A stretch of DNA of 64,000 nucleotides from a virus, in IMG/VR virus record IMGVR_UViG_3300042556_001316, positions 1 to 64,000 of that record. The stretch is one strand, 5' to 3'. Within the stretch, counting starts at the first letter, position 1, and the number at the start of each line of letters is the position of its first letter. Under the pieces are notes generated by a model. It saw only the letters and a list, made by a program, of their open reading frames with translations. It was not told the DNA's origin and made no database searches. The position numbers and the translations under genes are program-made. Positions 57,493-64,000 of the stretch are shown one piece after another.

Positions 57493-57756
57493 ATGGCACA
57501 AATAGTATCAATAACCGCATATCGCAGAAATCAATACGATTTATTAAACCCTAACGGAACTCCAGCAACTTCTGGTATTGCTTACGGATTCCCAGTTGAA
57601 GGATTCGTAGCTTATCCAGCTCCTTCTGGAACAGTAGCAAACGGAGTAACTATGAACTCAATAGTTGAAGTAGCACCTACTGGCTTAAATCAAGTACCAG
57701 TATTGTTTTATACAACTTCTACTGTAGCACAAATCAATTCAGCTGCAAACGCTTAA
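57493..57756 (+). CDS. paralog of the 57079 protein without Thr tail
   Basis: The 87-residue product begins MAQIVSITAYRRNQYDLLNP and shares YRRNQYD-x-x-NPNGT, ATSG, VANGV-x-MNS and GLNQ with the upstream gene, so the two are a tandem duplication. It lacks the Thr tail. A possible explanation is a mixed oligomer of two subunits, one tailed. It ends just before the terminator at 57766-57790. Confidence 0.65.
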   Translation: MAQIVSITAYRRNQYDLLNPNGTPATSGIAYGFPVEGFVAYPAPSGTVANGVTMNSIVEVAPTGLNQVPVLFYTTSTVAQINSAANA

Positions 57757-57765
57757 ATAAATTAG

Positions 57766-57790
57766 GCCCCTATTTTTTAGGGGCTTTTTT
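57766..57790 (+). terminator. terminator after the paralog pair
   Basis: GCCCCTA (57766-57772) pairs with TAGGGGC (57778-57784) around five T, followed by six T. It overlaps the stop codon of the opposing 57770-57913 gene, so it can serve both converging units. Confidence 0.85.
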
Positions 57791-57913
57791 ATTTTCTTTA
57801 TATACTGTTTTTAGATTTTTGTAGATTCTTTCTGCATCATCAATAGTTTTGCCTGAACCGGCAGCTAGGGCAACAGATAATCTTCTTAATTTTTTGGCCG
57901 CTTTGTTATTCAT
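57770..57913 (-). CDS. 47-residue basic protein
   Basis: The frame MNNKAAKKLRRLSVALAAGS continues to a Lys-rich end, is helical and strongly basic, and lies at the end of the replication operon. Its stop falls within the terminator hairpin. It is probably a nucleic-acid-binding peptide. The function is unknown. Confidence 0.6.
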   Translation of the reverse strand: MNNKAAKKLRRLSVALAAGSGKTIDDAERIYKNLKTVYKENKKAPKK

Positions 57914-57923
57914 TTTTTAGGTT

Positions 57924-58046
57924 TTATCTACCCTGACCTCTGTATTCTTTAGGCTTAGGCGTGTGTTTGTTATAAGTTTTTTTTGCACTTCCTGTTTTTC
58001 TTTTACCGAATGAAATTTTTCTGGAATCAGATTTAACTTTGGCCAT
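57924..58046 (-). CDS. 40-residue very basic protein
   Basis: The product begins MAKVKSDSRKISFGKRKTGS and is almost a third Lys and Arg, with a Tyr-Arg-Gly-Gln-Gly end. It overlaps the winged-helix gene by 14 bases in another frame. Its composition recalls ribosomal or nucleoid peptides. The function is unknown. Confidence 0.6.
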   Translation of the reverse strand: MAKVKSDSRKISFGKRKTGSAKKTYNKHTPKPKEYRGQGR

Positions 58047-58320
58047 TTTGCTCTTTTTTAAGGATTAATTGGTACGAATATAAACCATTTTTTTCATATC
58101 TTTTATTCAAGGAATGGCCCCCAAACTTTTCTTTCCTAAAATCCCTTAATCCAGCAGATACTGAAGCTTCCGGAATACCGGTAAAATGAGATATTTCCCC
58201 AAGAGTCCTGTAAACAGAGTCTTTCATTAACTCTTTTAGCTTATAATGGTTATTTGCCAATCTTTGGTAATCCCTTTCTTTTACATAATCAGCACCATCA
58301 AATTGTAATTCTTGTTGCAT
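58033..58320 (-). CDS. winged-helix phage protein
   Basis: The 95-residue protein contains LKELMKDSVYRTLGEISHFT then GIPEASVSAGLRDFRKEKFG and GLYSYQLILKK. This is a helix-turn-helix followed by a wing, and I recognise the pattern (TLxEI-TGxPxASxSAxLRxxRK-FGGH) in phage replication or recombination regions. It probably binds DNA as a helper of replication or a regulator. Confidence 0.75.
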   Translation of the reverse strand: MQQELQFDGADYVKERDYQRLANNHYKLKELMKDSVYRTLGEISHFTGIPEASVSAGLRDFRKEKFGGHSLNKRYEKNGLYSYQLILKKEQNGQS

Positions 58321-58324
58321 AATA

Positions 58325-58546
58325 CTATTTATTTTTAAAATAATCTAAGTCAATACTTCCGCCGTCCATCTTATTTGGGTAGACGATAATGTCGGTATCG
58401 TAAAAGTTCCGCACGATACCACTGTCGTGTAATATAACTTTCCAAACGGTGTTGACTTCGCTTCCGTAATCAATCCATGCGATTGCTTTTCCTTTTCCGA
58501 GTGGGGTATGGACATCTATTATATTTTTTAGTTCATGAATATACAT
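58325..58546 (-). CDS. small hypothetical protein
   Basis: The 73-residue acidic beta-rich protein (GKGKAIAWIDYGSEVNTVWK) lies between SSB and the winged-helix gene and overlaps the SSB stop by one base. No family was recognised. The position suggests a part in DNA metabolism. Confidence 0.6.
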   Translation of the reverse strand: MYIHELKNIIDVHTPLGKGKAIAWIDYGSEVNTVWKVILHDSGIVRNFYDTDIIVYPNKMDGGSIDLDYFKNK

Positions 58547-58884
58547 TAAAATGGGGTTTCTTCTTGTTTACCAGATAGTAATTGAATGCTTGATACCCTT
58601 GCGTGCAACTGAGCAATCGTTTCATTTGTACTATTATTCAAATAAGTTTTAGCTTCTGGTTTACCTTCCATATAAATCAAGGTACCTTTTTTTAAGTAAT
58701 TTGCAACATTTATTTTTTCTGTCCAATAAGCACAAGAAATCCAAGTCGTTTTATCAACTTCTTGACCATCTTGTTTTTTAAATTTTTCACTGTAAGCCAT
58801 TGAGAAATTAATCACCGTCTTACCATTCACATTGTTTACGATTGCATCTTGTCCTAATCTTCCGATTACTGAAATTCTAATCAT
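58546..58884 (-). CDS. ssb: single-stranded DNA-binding protein
   Basis: The 112-residue OB-fold protein begins MIRISVIGRLGQDAIVNNVN, then VINFSMAYSEK, and contains YMEGKPEAKTYLNNSTNETI. It ends QEETPF, close to the acidic tip of bacterial SSB that binds partner proteins. The linker is almost absent. It coats ssDNA for replication and recombination. It lies 20 bases after the primase-helicase gene. Confidence 0.92.
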   Translation of the reverse strand: MIRISVIGRLGQDAIVNNVNGKTVINFSMAYSEKFKKQDGQEVDKTTWISCAYWTEKINVANYLKKGTLIYMEGKPEAKTYLNNSTNETIAQLHARVSSIQLLSGKQEETPF

Positions 58885-58904
58885 TGTTTTGTTTTTTATA
58901 GTTA

Positions 58905-60770
58905 TTAAAATATTACTTCTTCGCCATCATCATTTTTGTACGGAAGCCAAGCCTGACTTGCTTCTTTACGCTTCCAAAAATCATAACCTTTTTTATTCAA
59001 CATATCTTGTATAAAATCTTTCCCTGCAATATAAAATCTTCTTCTATCCCATAAATATTCAGCAAGAACAAATCCTTTTCTACCAACACTTTTCTTTTTA
59101 ATTTTTTTTGAGTGAAATTCTGCTAATGGATTATTTGGATCTGTTTGCGCAAATGGTCTATGATAAACAGTTATGTTATCCATTTTATTATTCCACATTG
59201 CACCATCTGCAACATCAAATACATCTGGACATTTATAGTTACCTGACCTATCTCTTTCCATTAATTTAGGATGCGCTACAATCCAAAAATATACATCATT
59301 CTTTTTTGCAAATCTTGAGAAATCTGATAGCAATGTTTCAAGATATTTATCAGTTCTACCACCAAAACCTTTATAGTCATTTGTCATTTGGTTGAATGGA
59401 TCAATGCAACAGAAATCAACCTTTTCTTGCACAATTAACTCAAGAAACTTTTCTTTGATATACTGTGGGGTAGGAGAAAGCATTTCTGCGCTTATGTAAA
59501 ATATGTGTTTTGATATAAAATCATAAGCAGCTTCATACACTTCGTTTGATGGTCTATTTGGATTAAATGGTGTACACTCGCATCCCAATAACATCTCTAC
59601 ATAGTCATGAAAATATTCTTCAGCAGGAGTATCTTCTGGTGAAAATGTAGCCACCTTTTCTCCGTACATTATAATTCTTGATAAAATCTGTGATTTCTGC
59701 CAAGCGGTTTTTCCGTAGTTACCAATACCAGTCAAAAGCGTAATTTCCCCTCTTTTTGGTTTAAATAAATAATCAAGTTCTGGTATACCAATACCCATTA
59801 TCTTCTCAAAACCTCTCTCATTTATTGACAAAGCCCTATCCTTTACATCAATACCATACACAACATCTTCAATCCTGTAATTTTCACCATTTTCTTCTGT
59901 AAATTCCTTCTTTACATCAATCTCATAATTGGTTGTTTTATTAACAAGCTTCTCTTTCTGTATAGAAGCTGTTCCAAAATTACCTCTATTTGCCCTATAT
60001 CCGCTCTTTACGGCGCTTTTCATCTCTGACATAGTAAAGTCATTGCTCACAGTATATTCCGCCGAAATAAGGCCTAATGCGGCGTTTTCTTCAATACCAA
60101 ACCTGCAACAAGCTGATGCCAACTTGAAAATATATGTATTTCTTTCGCCAGTTACAAATGCATCGTTCTTGTTGGTAAGCCATTTTAATATTCTACGAAA
60201 GTTTTCGGAATCGTCTAAATTCTGGGTTTCAGAAACAATGATTTTTTCAATTTTCTTAGCTTTTGCGAATACGGTAGCCTTCTCGTTTATGTAAATATCA
60301 GTATCAAAACTCTCATAACAAACCCTACTTACGTTAATTCCACTCCTATCAATCTCCGGAAAAACCTCTTGTAATGACTGGAAATGTTCTCTATGCTTTG
60401 ATCCGTCTGCTATCTTAACCAATGCTTTTAGACCATTACCAGATGGGCTAACCCAACATGCGTAAACAAAATCATTAGAAATAATTTCAGTTTGCTTATC
60501 CCTTAAATCAGAAATATCGTCAAAGTCAAGCACAATAAAACCGCTATGCTCAATAAGTTGATCATCTTTCCTGTCTGCTCCAAACTTACCACTAAAACAT
60601 ACGGAAGGTAAATTTAATTTAATTTTATTAGCCTTTTCTTTATCAAGAGTATTTCTAATTTCAGTTACCAGTTCTTTACTTGAACCAGTTTTAATCCTTT
60701 CTAATGCTTTTTCAATCGTTATAAAATGCGGTTCCTTGCTAAAAATGTTTTTAAAAATAGTAGCTATCAT
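58905..60770 (-). CDS. primase-helicase fusion
   Basis: The 621-residue protein has an N-terminal VirE/BT4734-type AEP primase domain (about 15-170) with LDFDD at 81-85, SPSGNGLK at 108-115 and a conserved SRVCYESFD. A helical linker follows (about 190-270, PriCT-like) and then a RecA-type helicase (about 320-560): Walker A GIGNYGKT (348-355), Walker B-like DFCCIDPFNQ and VYFWIVAHPKL. It combines primer synthesis and unwinding in one chain. DUF4373 and SSB genes are its neighbours. No polymerase gene is in the window. Confidence 0.85.
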   Translation of the reverse strand: MIATIFKNIFSKEPHFITIEKALERIKTGSSKELVTEIRNTLDKEKANKIKLNLPSVCFSGKFGADRKDDQLIEHSGFIVLDFDDISDLRDKQTEIISNDFVYACWVSPSGNGLKALVKIADGSKHREHFQSLQEVFPEIDRSGINVSRVCYESFDTDIYINEKATVFAKAKKIEKIIVSETQNLDDSENFRRILKWLTNKNDAFVTGERNTYIFKLASACCRFGIEENAALGLISAEYTVSNDFTMSEMKSAVKSGYRANRGNFGTASIQKEKLVNKTTNYEIDVKKEFTEENGENYRIEDVVYGIDVKDRALSINERGFEKIMGIGIPELDYLFKPKRGEITLLTGIGNYGKTAWQKSQILSRIIMYGEKVATFSPEDTPAEEYFHDYVEMLLGCECTPFNPNRPSNEVYEAAYDFISKHIFYISAEMLSPTPQYIKEKFLELIVQEKVDFCCIDPFNQMTNDYKGFGGRTDKYLETLLSDFSRFAKKNDVYFWIVAHPKLMERDRSGNYKCPDVFDVADGAMWNNKMDNITVYHRPFAQTDPNNPLAEFHSKKIKKKSVGRKGFVLAEYLWDRRRFYIAGKDFIQDMLNKKGYDFWKRKEASQAWLPYKNDDGEEVIF

Positions 60771-60774
60771 CGTA

Positions 60775-61503
60775 TTAATTTAAAGTTTTTCCTAATTCCT
60801 GTTGTCTTTTCTTGTAAGCTTCAAAATCTCCATTTTTGTAAATCTGTGTTTTTGGTACATCAGAACCAATCAATTCATCATTCCAAGAACTATTGTTAAA
60901 GAAAGTCTGAGGATCCTTCCTGAACTTCTTTTCTGGCTGTATCATTTTATACTTTGGGATATAATCAATAATTGAACTTCTATCATCATCTTTCAATGAT
61001 GCCCATTTCTTTTTTAACTTTTCCTTATCACCAACTTTCTTGTCATATAAATCCCAAAAAATATCAAACGATATATTTATTTCTTTTATTTCCTTTCCTT
61101 TTATTTCCTTTCCTTTCCTTTCCTTTTTAGCATTGCTATCGGATTGCGTTTGCATTGCGTTCGCATTATCCCATCTATAACTAGCTGATTTTCTTGCTTT
61201 TGCACTTTTATCATTTCTTTGTTCCAGTCTTTCTTGAACAGAATTACTGCCAAAATAATCACCATTAAAAACGAATAAATCAAAGTCATTTACTACGCTC
61301 GCTACAAGGTCGCTATCCGATCTTAAGTCATACGCAATGCCTTCGTAATCCGTTCGCAATGCGTTCGCATTATTGTATAAATCCTCTACTATTGACCAAA
61401 AAACACCATACCCTTGCATGCCATGTTTCCTAATCAGCCTTTTTATCTTCTCATCATTACGAGCATTATAGTCGTGTGAGAAGTAGAATGTATCTTTTGG
61501 CAT
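60775..61503 (-). CDS. DUF4373-domain replication protein
   Basis: Residues 1-80 match the DUF4373 (Lin1244/Lin1753 N-terminal) pattern: FYFSHDYNARNDEKIKRLIR, KHGMQGYGVFWSIVEDLY. The middle has a low-complexity KERKGKEIKGKEIKEI run and the C-terminus a small helical domain. Such proteins act as replisome organisers or helicase loaders in phages. It lies directly upstream of the primase-helicase gene. Confidence 0.8.
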   Translation of the reverse strand: MPKDTFYFSHDYNARNDEKIKRLIRKHGMQGYGVFWSIVEDLYNNANALRTDYEGIAYDLRSDSDLVASVVNDFDLFVFNGDYFGSNSVQERLEQRNDKSAKARKSASYRWDNANAMQTQSDSNAKKERKGKEIKGKEIKEINISFDIFWDLYDKKVGDKEKLKKKWASLKDDDRSSIIDYIPKYKMIQPEKKFRKDPQTFFNNSSWNDELIGSDVPKTQIYKNGDFEAYKKRQQELGKTLN

Positions 61504-61512
61504 TTTAAAATC

Positions 61513-61710
61513 TTAATCGTTTATTAAATCGGTTTTCAAAGCTTCATTAATGCGTGTAATCTCACTATCCGTAAATAGTAATTTACCCTGCATTTTGCGC
61601 GATAATTCCGATTCTGGTATCTTGGCATTTAATGAAAGCCAACGCTGAGTGCGACCATCCATAGCTTCCTTGATTCGTTCATGAAGCTTCATTGTTTTAA
61701 TTTCTTCCAT
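61513..61710 (-). CDS. Cro/CI-type HTH regulator
   Basis: The 65-residue protein (MKLHERIKEAMDGRTQRWLS, then LNAKIPESELSRKMQGKLLF and EITRINEALKTDL) has the helix layout of a small Xre/Cro HTH domain. It is the first gene of the leftward replication operon, next to a divergent promoter with a 15-mer copy. It probably controls that region and perhaps the 15-mer sites. Confidence 0.75.
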   Translation of the reverse strand: MEEIKTMKLHERIKEAMDGRTQRWLSLNAKIPESELSRKMQGKLLFTDSEITRINEALKTDLIND

Positions 61711-61786
61711 AAAATTTATTGTTGAATAGCAAAAATAGTATTAATTTCTAAATTCCCAAATATTTTTAATTTTTTTTAAAAATAAT

Positions 61787-61816
61787 TTTGTGGTTTAATT
61801 AATTTAATTAAATTTG
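61787..61816 (+). promoter_or_regulatory. rightward promoter of the recombination genes
   Basis: TTTG (61787-61790), an 18-base spacer and TAAATTTG (61809-61816) fit the -33/-7 layout well. The reverse complement of the 15-mer (61797-61811) fills the spacer and runs into the -7 box. The ATG at 61820 follows after three bases, so a transcript from here would be leaderless or would skip that first start. Confidence 0.7.
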
Positions 61817-61819
61817 CAA

Positions 61820-61990
61820 ATGGAAAATAGAGAACTAATATATGAATTGGCTAAAAAGCTTGATTTAATAATAGAAGTAACAAAAGATGGTAAATACGCT
61901 GGTAAATATAAATTCATAAATAACAAACTACATAAACTAAAAGAAGATGAGAAATTCAACGATAATAGTAAAGAAAAAGAGATGCGTTAG
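61820..61990 (+). CDS. 56-residue charged protein overlapping ninG
   Basis: The frame begins MENRELIYELAKKLDLIIEV, is Lys/Glu-rich and helical, and ends TAG at 61988-61990, 44 bases inside the NinG gene in a different frame. If the promoter at 61787-61816 is right its start codon lies at or next to the transcript's 5' end. It could be a leader peptide coupling translation of NinG. Confidence 0.5.
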   Translation: MENRELIYELAKKLDLIIEVTKDGKYAGKYKFINNKLHKLKEDEKFNDNSKEKEMR

Positions 61991-62483
61991 ATGCGGAAAC
62001 ATTGATTACCATTTTTCAAAAAAGATGTGTAAACAATGTGCTACTATTGAATCTACGCAAAAAAGAATGGAAGAATTTGAAGATGATGGAGAAAGCTTTC
62101 AAAATTTAGTTTCAGATTTGGATCATGTATTTAGCCAATACATAAGATGTAAATATGCAGATAAGCAAGGTATGGTAGAGTGTTATACATCTGGTAAAAA
62201 GATGAGATGGCAGGAAATACAATGCGGCCACTTTATACCTAGGGCAAATCTTGGAACTAGGTGGTTGGAGGCAAATTGTAGACCACAATCATTGGAAGAA
62301 AATTACTTTAAGATGGGTAATTTGGAAGAATTTGAATATAAGCTAGATGAAGAAAACAATGGAGTAGTAGAGTATTTGAGAGAATTGGCAAGACAAGTTT
62401 CTAAGCCTACAAAAGAGGAATTAAAGTCTTTAATTATTGAGTATAGATCAAAGCTGAACCTAATAAAGAAGAAATTTAATTAA
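61947..62483 (+). CDS. ninG: NinG/Rap recombination endonuclease
   Basis: The 178-residue protein shows the NinG pattern: paired Cys (Cys13, Cys16, Cys28, Cys31) in KRCVRCGN and KKMCKQCA, LDHVFSQYIRCKYADKQGMV, ECYTSGKKMRWQEIQCGHFI, PRANLGTRWLEANCRPQ. Lambda NinG (Rap) cuts branched DNA during recombination. It is a neighbour of the YqaJ exonuclease. The 5' end overlaps the 61820 frame. Confidence 0.92.
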   Translation: MRNSTIIVKKKRCVRCGNIDYHFSKKMCKQCATIESTQKRMEEFEDDGESFQNLVSDLDHVFSQYIRCKYADKQGMVECYTSGKKMRWQEIQCGHFIPRANLGTRWLEANCRPQSLEENYFKMGNLEEFEYKLDEENNGVVEYLRELARQVSKPTKEELKSLIIEYRSKLNLIKKKFN

Positions 62484-62493
62484 ATTTATTTTT

Positions 62494-62520
62494 TTAATTA
62501 AATTAATTAAATTAATTTTG
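62494..62520 (+). promoter_or_regulatory. promoter with tandem 15-mer for 62546-63851
   Basis: TAATTTTG (62513-62520) is a -7 box 25 bases before the ATG at 62546. The exact 15-mer (62494-62508) continues for another nine bases into a second partial copy, all in the spacer. No clear TTG -33 is visible. Confidence 0.6.
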
Positions 62521-62545
62521 TACTCAAATATTAAAAACACATAAA

Positions 62546-62743
62546 ATGGCAAGAAACATTAGTCCAGATTCGGTATCAAGCAAGGTATCAGAATTGAAAG
62601 TAGGAGAAAGTTTACTATTAGAAAACCCATATACATCTGTAATGGTTATGGTTTCTAATCTCAAAAGAAAAGAAGATCATAAAAACAAAGTATTTAAGAT
62701 TAAAGAAACTGAAAAGCAAACGAATGTAACTAGAATAAAATAA
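62546..62743 (+). CDS. small basic protein, possibly DNA-binding
   Basis: The 65-residue protein begins MARNISPDSVSSKVSELKVG and has a Ser/Arg/Lys-rich end (KVFKIKETEKQTNVTRIK). The layout (short helix, beta hairpin, Lys-rich tail) resembles small DNA-binding proteins. I have no firm family. It is the first gene of the recombination sub-operon. Confidence 0.6.
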   Translation: MARNISPDSVSSKVSELKVGESLLLENPYTSVMVMVSNLKRKEDHKNKVFKIKETEKQTNVTRIK

Positions 62744-62748
62744 GTATT

Positions 62749-63120
62749 ATGCACATACAAACCATCCACTACACCAGAACATTTAATTTAGGTAATTATT
62801 CATCAGAAAAAATAGGAGTTGAATTTGCTTTGAATCCGGGGGAATCGGCAGATAAAGCTCTTGATAATGCAAGACAATTGGTTGAAGAATACCATAAAAA
62901 AAGTGTTAAACAAATTGAAGAAGCTGGACTTTATTTTGAACAAGATGAACCAATTACTGAAAAAGTAATACCAACACAGTCAAAAAAGACGTTAACAGAA
63001 AGAACAAAAGAGTTTATTGATTCTTGCAAAACAAAACAGGAATTAAAAGCTTGGGAACTAATGTGTAAAAACAATCCTGAATTGCTGGAATATTATAATA
63101 ACAAACTAAACAACCTTTAA
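62749..63120 (+). CDS. recombination-region hypothetical protein
   Basis: The 123-residue protein begins IQTIHYTRTFNLGNYSSEKI then GVEFALNPGESADKALDNAR, a start I associate with a phage protein of unknown role. The C-terminal half is helical. It lies 2 bases before the exonuclease gene, which suggests coupled function. Confidence 0.65.
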   Translation: MHIQTIHYTRTFNLGNYSSEKIGVEFALNPGESADKALDNARQLVEEYHKKSVKQIEEAGLYFEQDEPITEKVIPTQSKKTLTERTKEFIDSCKTKQELKAWELMCKNNPELLEYYNNKLNNL

Positions 63121-63122
63121 TT

Positions 63123-63851
63123 ATGAAATGGAATGAAACACTTATTAGATCAAGCTCTGTTGGTTATTTAATGACTGAGCCGGTAACTAAAGCTGATAAA
63201 GAAGCTGGGATTCTATCTAAAACGGCACAAAAACATTTAATTGAAGTTTATATCGCTGAAAAATATGGCAGAAAGCGCGATATACAAACAAAGCAAATGA
63301 AGAAAGGCGTTGAAGTTGAAGATGATTCAATTGAGCTTTTAAATAGTTTTTGGGGAGTGGATTATAGTAAAAATGAACATAGATTTACTAATGATTACAT
63401 ATCAGGGCATCCAGATATAATAACTGTTAATCCGAATAAGGTTATTGATATTAAATCAAGCTATGATCTTTGGACATTCTTAGGAAATATACCAGATAAA
63501 CTTGATAACTTGTATTACTGGCAGCTTCAATCTTACATGTGGCTTTCAGGTGCCACTAGTGGACATATTGCATACTGTCTTGTAAATACACCATTCAATA
63601 TTGTTGAGCAAGAGAAAAGATACTTACTTAATAAGATGAATGTTGTTTCAGAAGAAAGCCCAGAATATGTAAAAGAATCAATGAAGCTTGAGTTTAATAT
63701 GACATTTGATGATATTGCTATTCCAGAAAGAATATTAATATTCAATGTGGAAAGGAATGAAGATGATATTTTAAAGATTCAGCACAAAGTAGAAAAAGCA
63801 AGAGAATTTTTATTTGAACTTGAAAATAAACATCTAAATTTCAATAAATGA
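63123..63851 (+). CDS. YqaJ-type viral exonuclease
   Basis: The 242-residue protein has the PD-(D/E)xK nuclease core: GHPDI (95-99, Asp98), VIDIKSSYD (107-115, Asp109 and Lys111) and YYWQLQSYMWLSG later. An earlier Glu-rich helix (KGVEVEDDSIELL) supplies the other motif. The family processes dsDNA ends for single-strand annealing. The ATGA overlap links it to the next, truncated gene, which could be its recombinase partner. Confidence 0.88.
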   Translation: MKWNETLIRSSSVGYLMTEPVTKADKEAGILSKTAQKHLIEVYIAEKYGRKRDIQTKQMKKGVEVEDDSIELLNSFWGVDYSKNEHRFTNDYISGHPDIITVNPNKVIDIKSSYDLWTFLGNIPDKLDNLYYWQLQSYMWLSGATSGHIAYCLVNTPFNIVEQEKRYLLNKMNVVSEESPEYVKESMKLEFNMTFDDIAIPERILIFNVERNEDDILKIQHKVEKAREFLFELENKHLNFNK

Positions 63852-64000
63852 CCGGAGCTAATATCATAAGTGCAATCCAAAATTTAAAAATGGCTCAAGA
63901 GCAATTAGAAGATTTTTGCAGGCAGTTCCCCAACTCACAGGGAGAAAGGATATTTAAGAATTATAGTAAAAAAATAGATTGGATTTTTAATGATATTATA
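63848..64000 (+). CDS. truncated downstream partner gene (cut by window edge)
   Basis: An ATG at 63848 overlaps the exonuclease stop by 4 bases and stays open to the window edge. The start reads MTGANIISAIQNLKMAQEQL and continues helical and basic. The first 50 residues are too few to name it. A single-strand annealing protein would be a natural partner but this is unproven. Confidence 0.6.
   Translation, partial: MTGANIISAIQNLKMAQEQLEDFCRQFPNSQGERIFKNYSKKIDWIFNDII

Overview
The window is a continuous stretch of an AT-rich tailed bacteriophage genome whose host is almost certainly a member of Bacteroidota. The evidence is the promoter type (TAnnTTTG -7 boxes, several with a TTG or TTTG about 18-19 bases upstream), starts preceded by A-rich leaders instead of Shine-Dalgarno sequences, and gene families typical of that phylum's phages: a VirE/BT4734-type primase domain, DUF4373, Gly-X-Ser/Thr fibre repeats and Thr-rich tails. 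The order of the virion genes (TerL, portal, scaffold-like protein, major capsid, ring/adaptor proteins, a ~1,500-residue muzzle-like protein, internal cargo proteins, fibres) fits a crAss-like or related podovirus. That assignment is by gene order and sequence feel, not by a database search. No DNA polymerase, RNA polymerase, integrase or tRNA gene was recognised. The last gene is cut by the right edge, so the genome continues beyond the window.

Layout. 83-1848 (minus): RusA resolvase, a small ribbon-helix-helix-like protein and two basic proteins of unknown function. 1849-2478: a 630-base divergent non-coding region, G/T-rich on the plus strand, a candidate origin or control region. 2479-10497 (plus): about thirty tiny genes, mostly unrecognised, with several one-helix membrane peptides, a lipoprotein and many acidic proteins; this looks like an early, host-interaction region. 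10447-13126 (minus): a sugar-transfer operon (GT-A-like protein, FkbM methyltransferase, DUF3395-glycosyltransferase, a Cys-rich protein and a small acidic protein). 13177-17904 (minus): lysis and auxiliary genes (u-spanin-like lipoprotein, holin-like proteins, coiled-coil membrane proteins, GH24 lysozyme, GIY-YIG homing endonuclease, metallophosphoesterase, DUF3310, HExxH protein). 17953-21792: DUF6165 (minus), then, divergently on plus, a methyltransferase-glycosyltransferase fusion and a GT4-O-heptosyltransferase fusion.

21845-56957 (minus): the virion block, transcribed right to left from a strong promoter at about 56975-57004. It runs from the packaging genes through portal, scaffold, capsid, rings, a GroES-like co-chaperonin and the muzzle-like protein to cargo proteins, a 2,641-residue internal protein and a fibre with an S74 autoproteolytic chaperone. 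57079-57756 (plus): two paralogous small proteins, the first with a Thr-rich tail. 57770-61710 (minus): replication genes (winged-helix protein, SSB, primase-helicase, DUF4373 protein, HTH protein). 61820-64000 (plus): recombination genes (NinG, YqaJ-type exonuclease and small partners).

The most interesting theme is a possible phage-encoded protein glycosylation system. At least four sugar-transfer proteins, one carrying a bacterial autotransporter O-heptosyltransferase (BAHT) domain, share the genome with a Ser/Thr-rich Gly-X-X fibre and at least four other proteins carrying mixed-codon poly-Thr tails or linkers. A second theme is a 15-base motif (TTAATTAAATTAATT or its reverse complement, exact or 13/15) found at most transcription-unit starts, usually just upstream of the -7 box.
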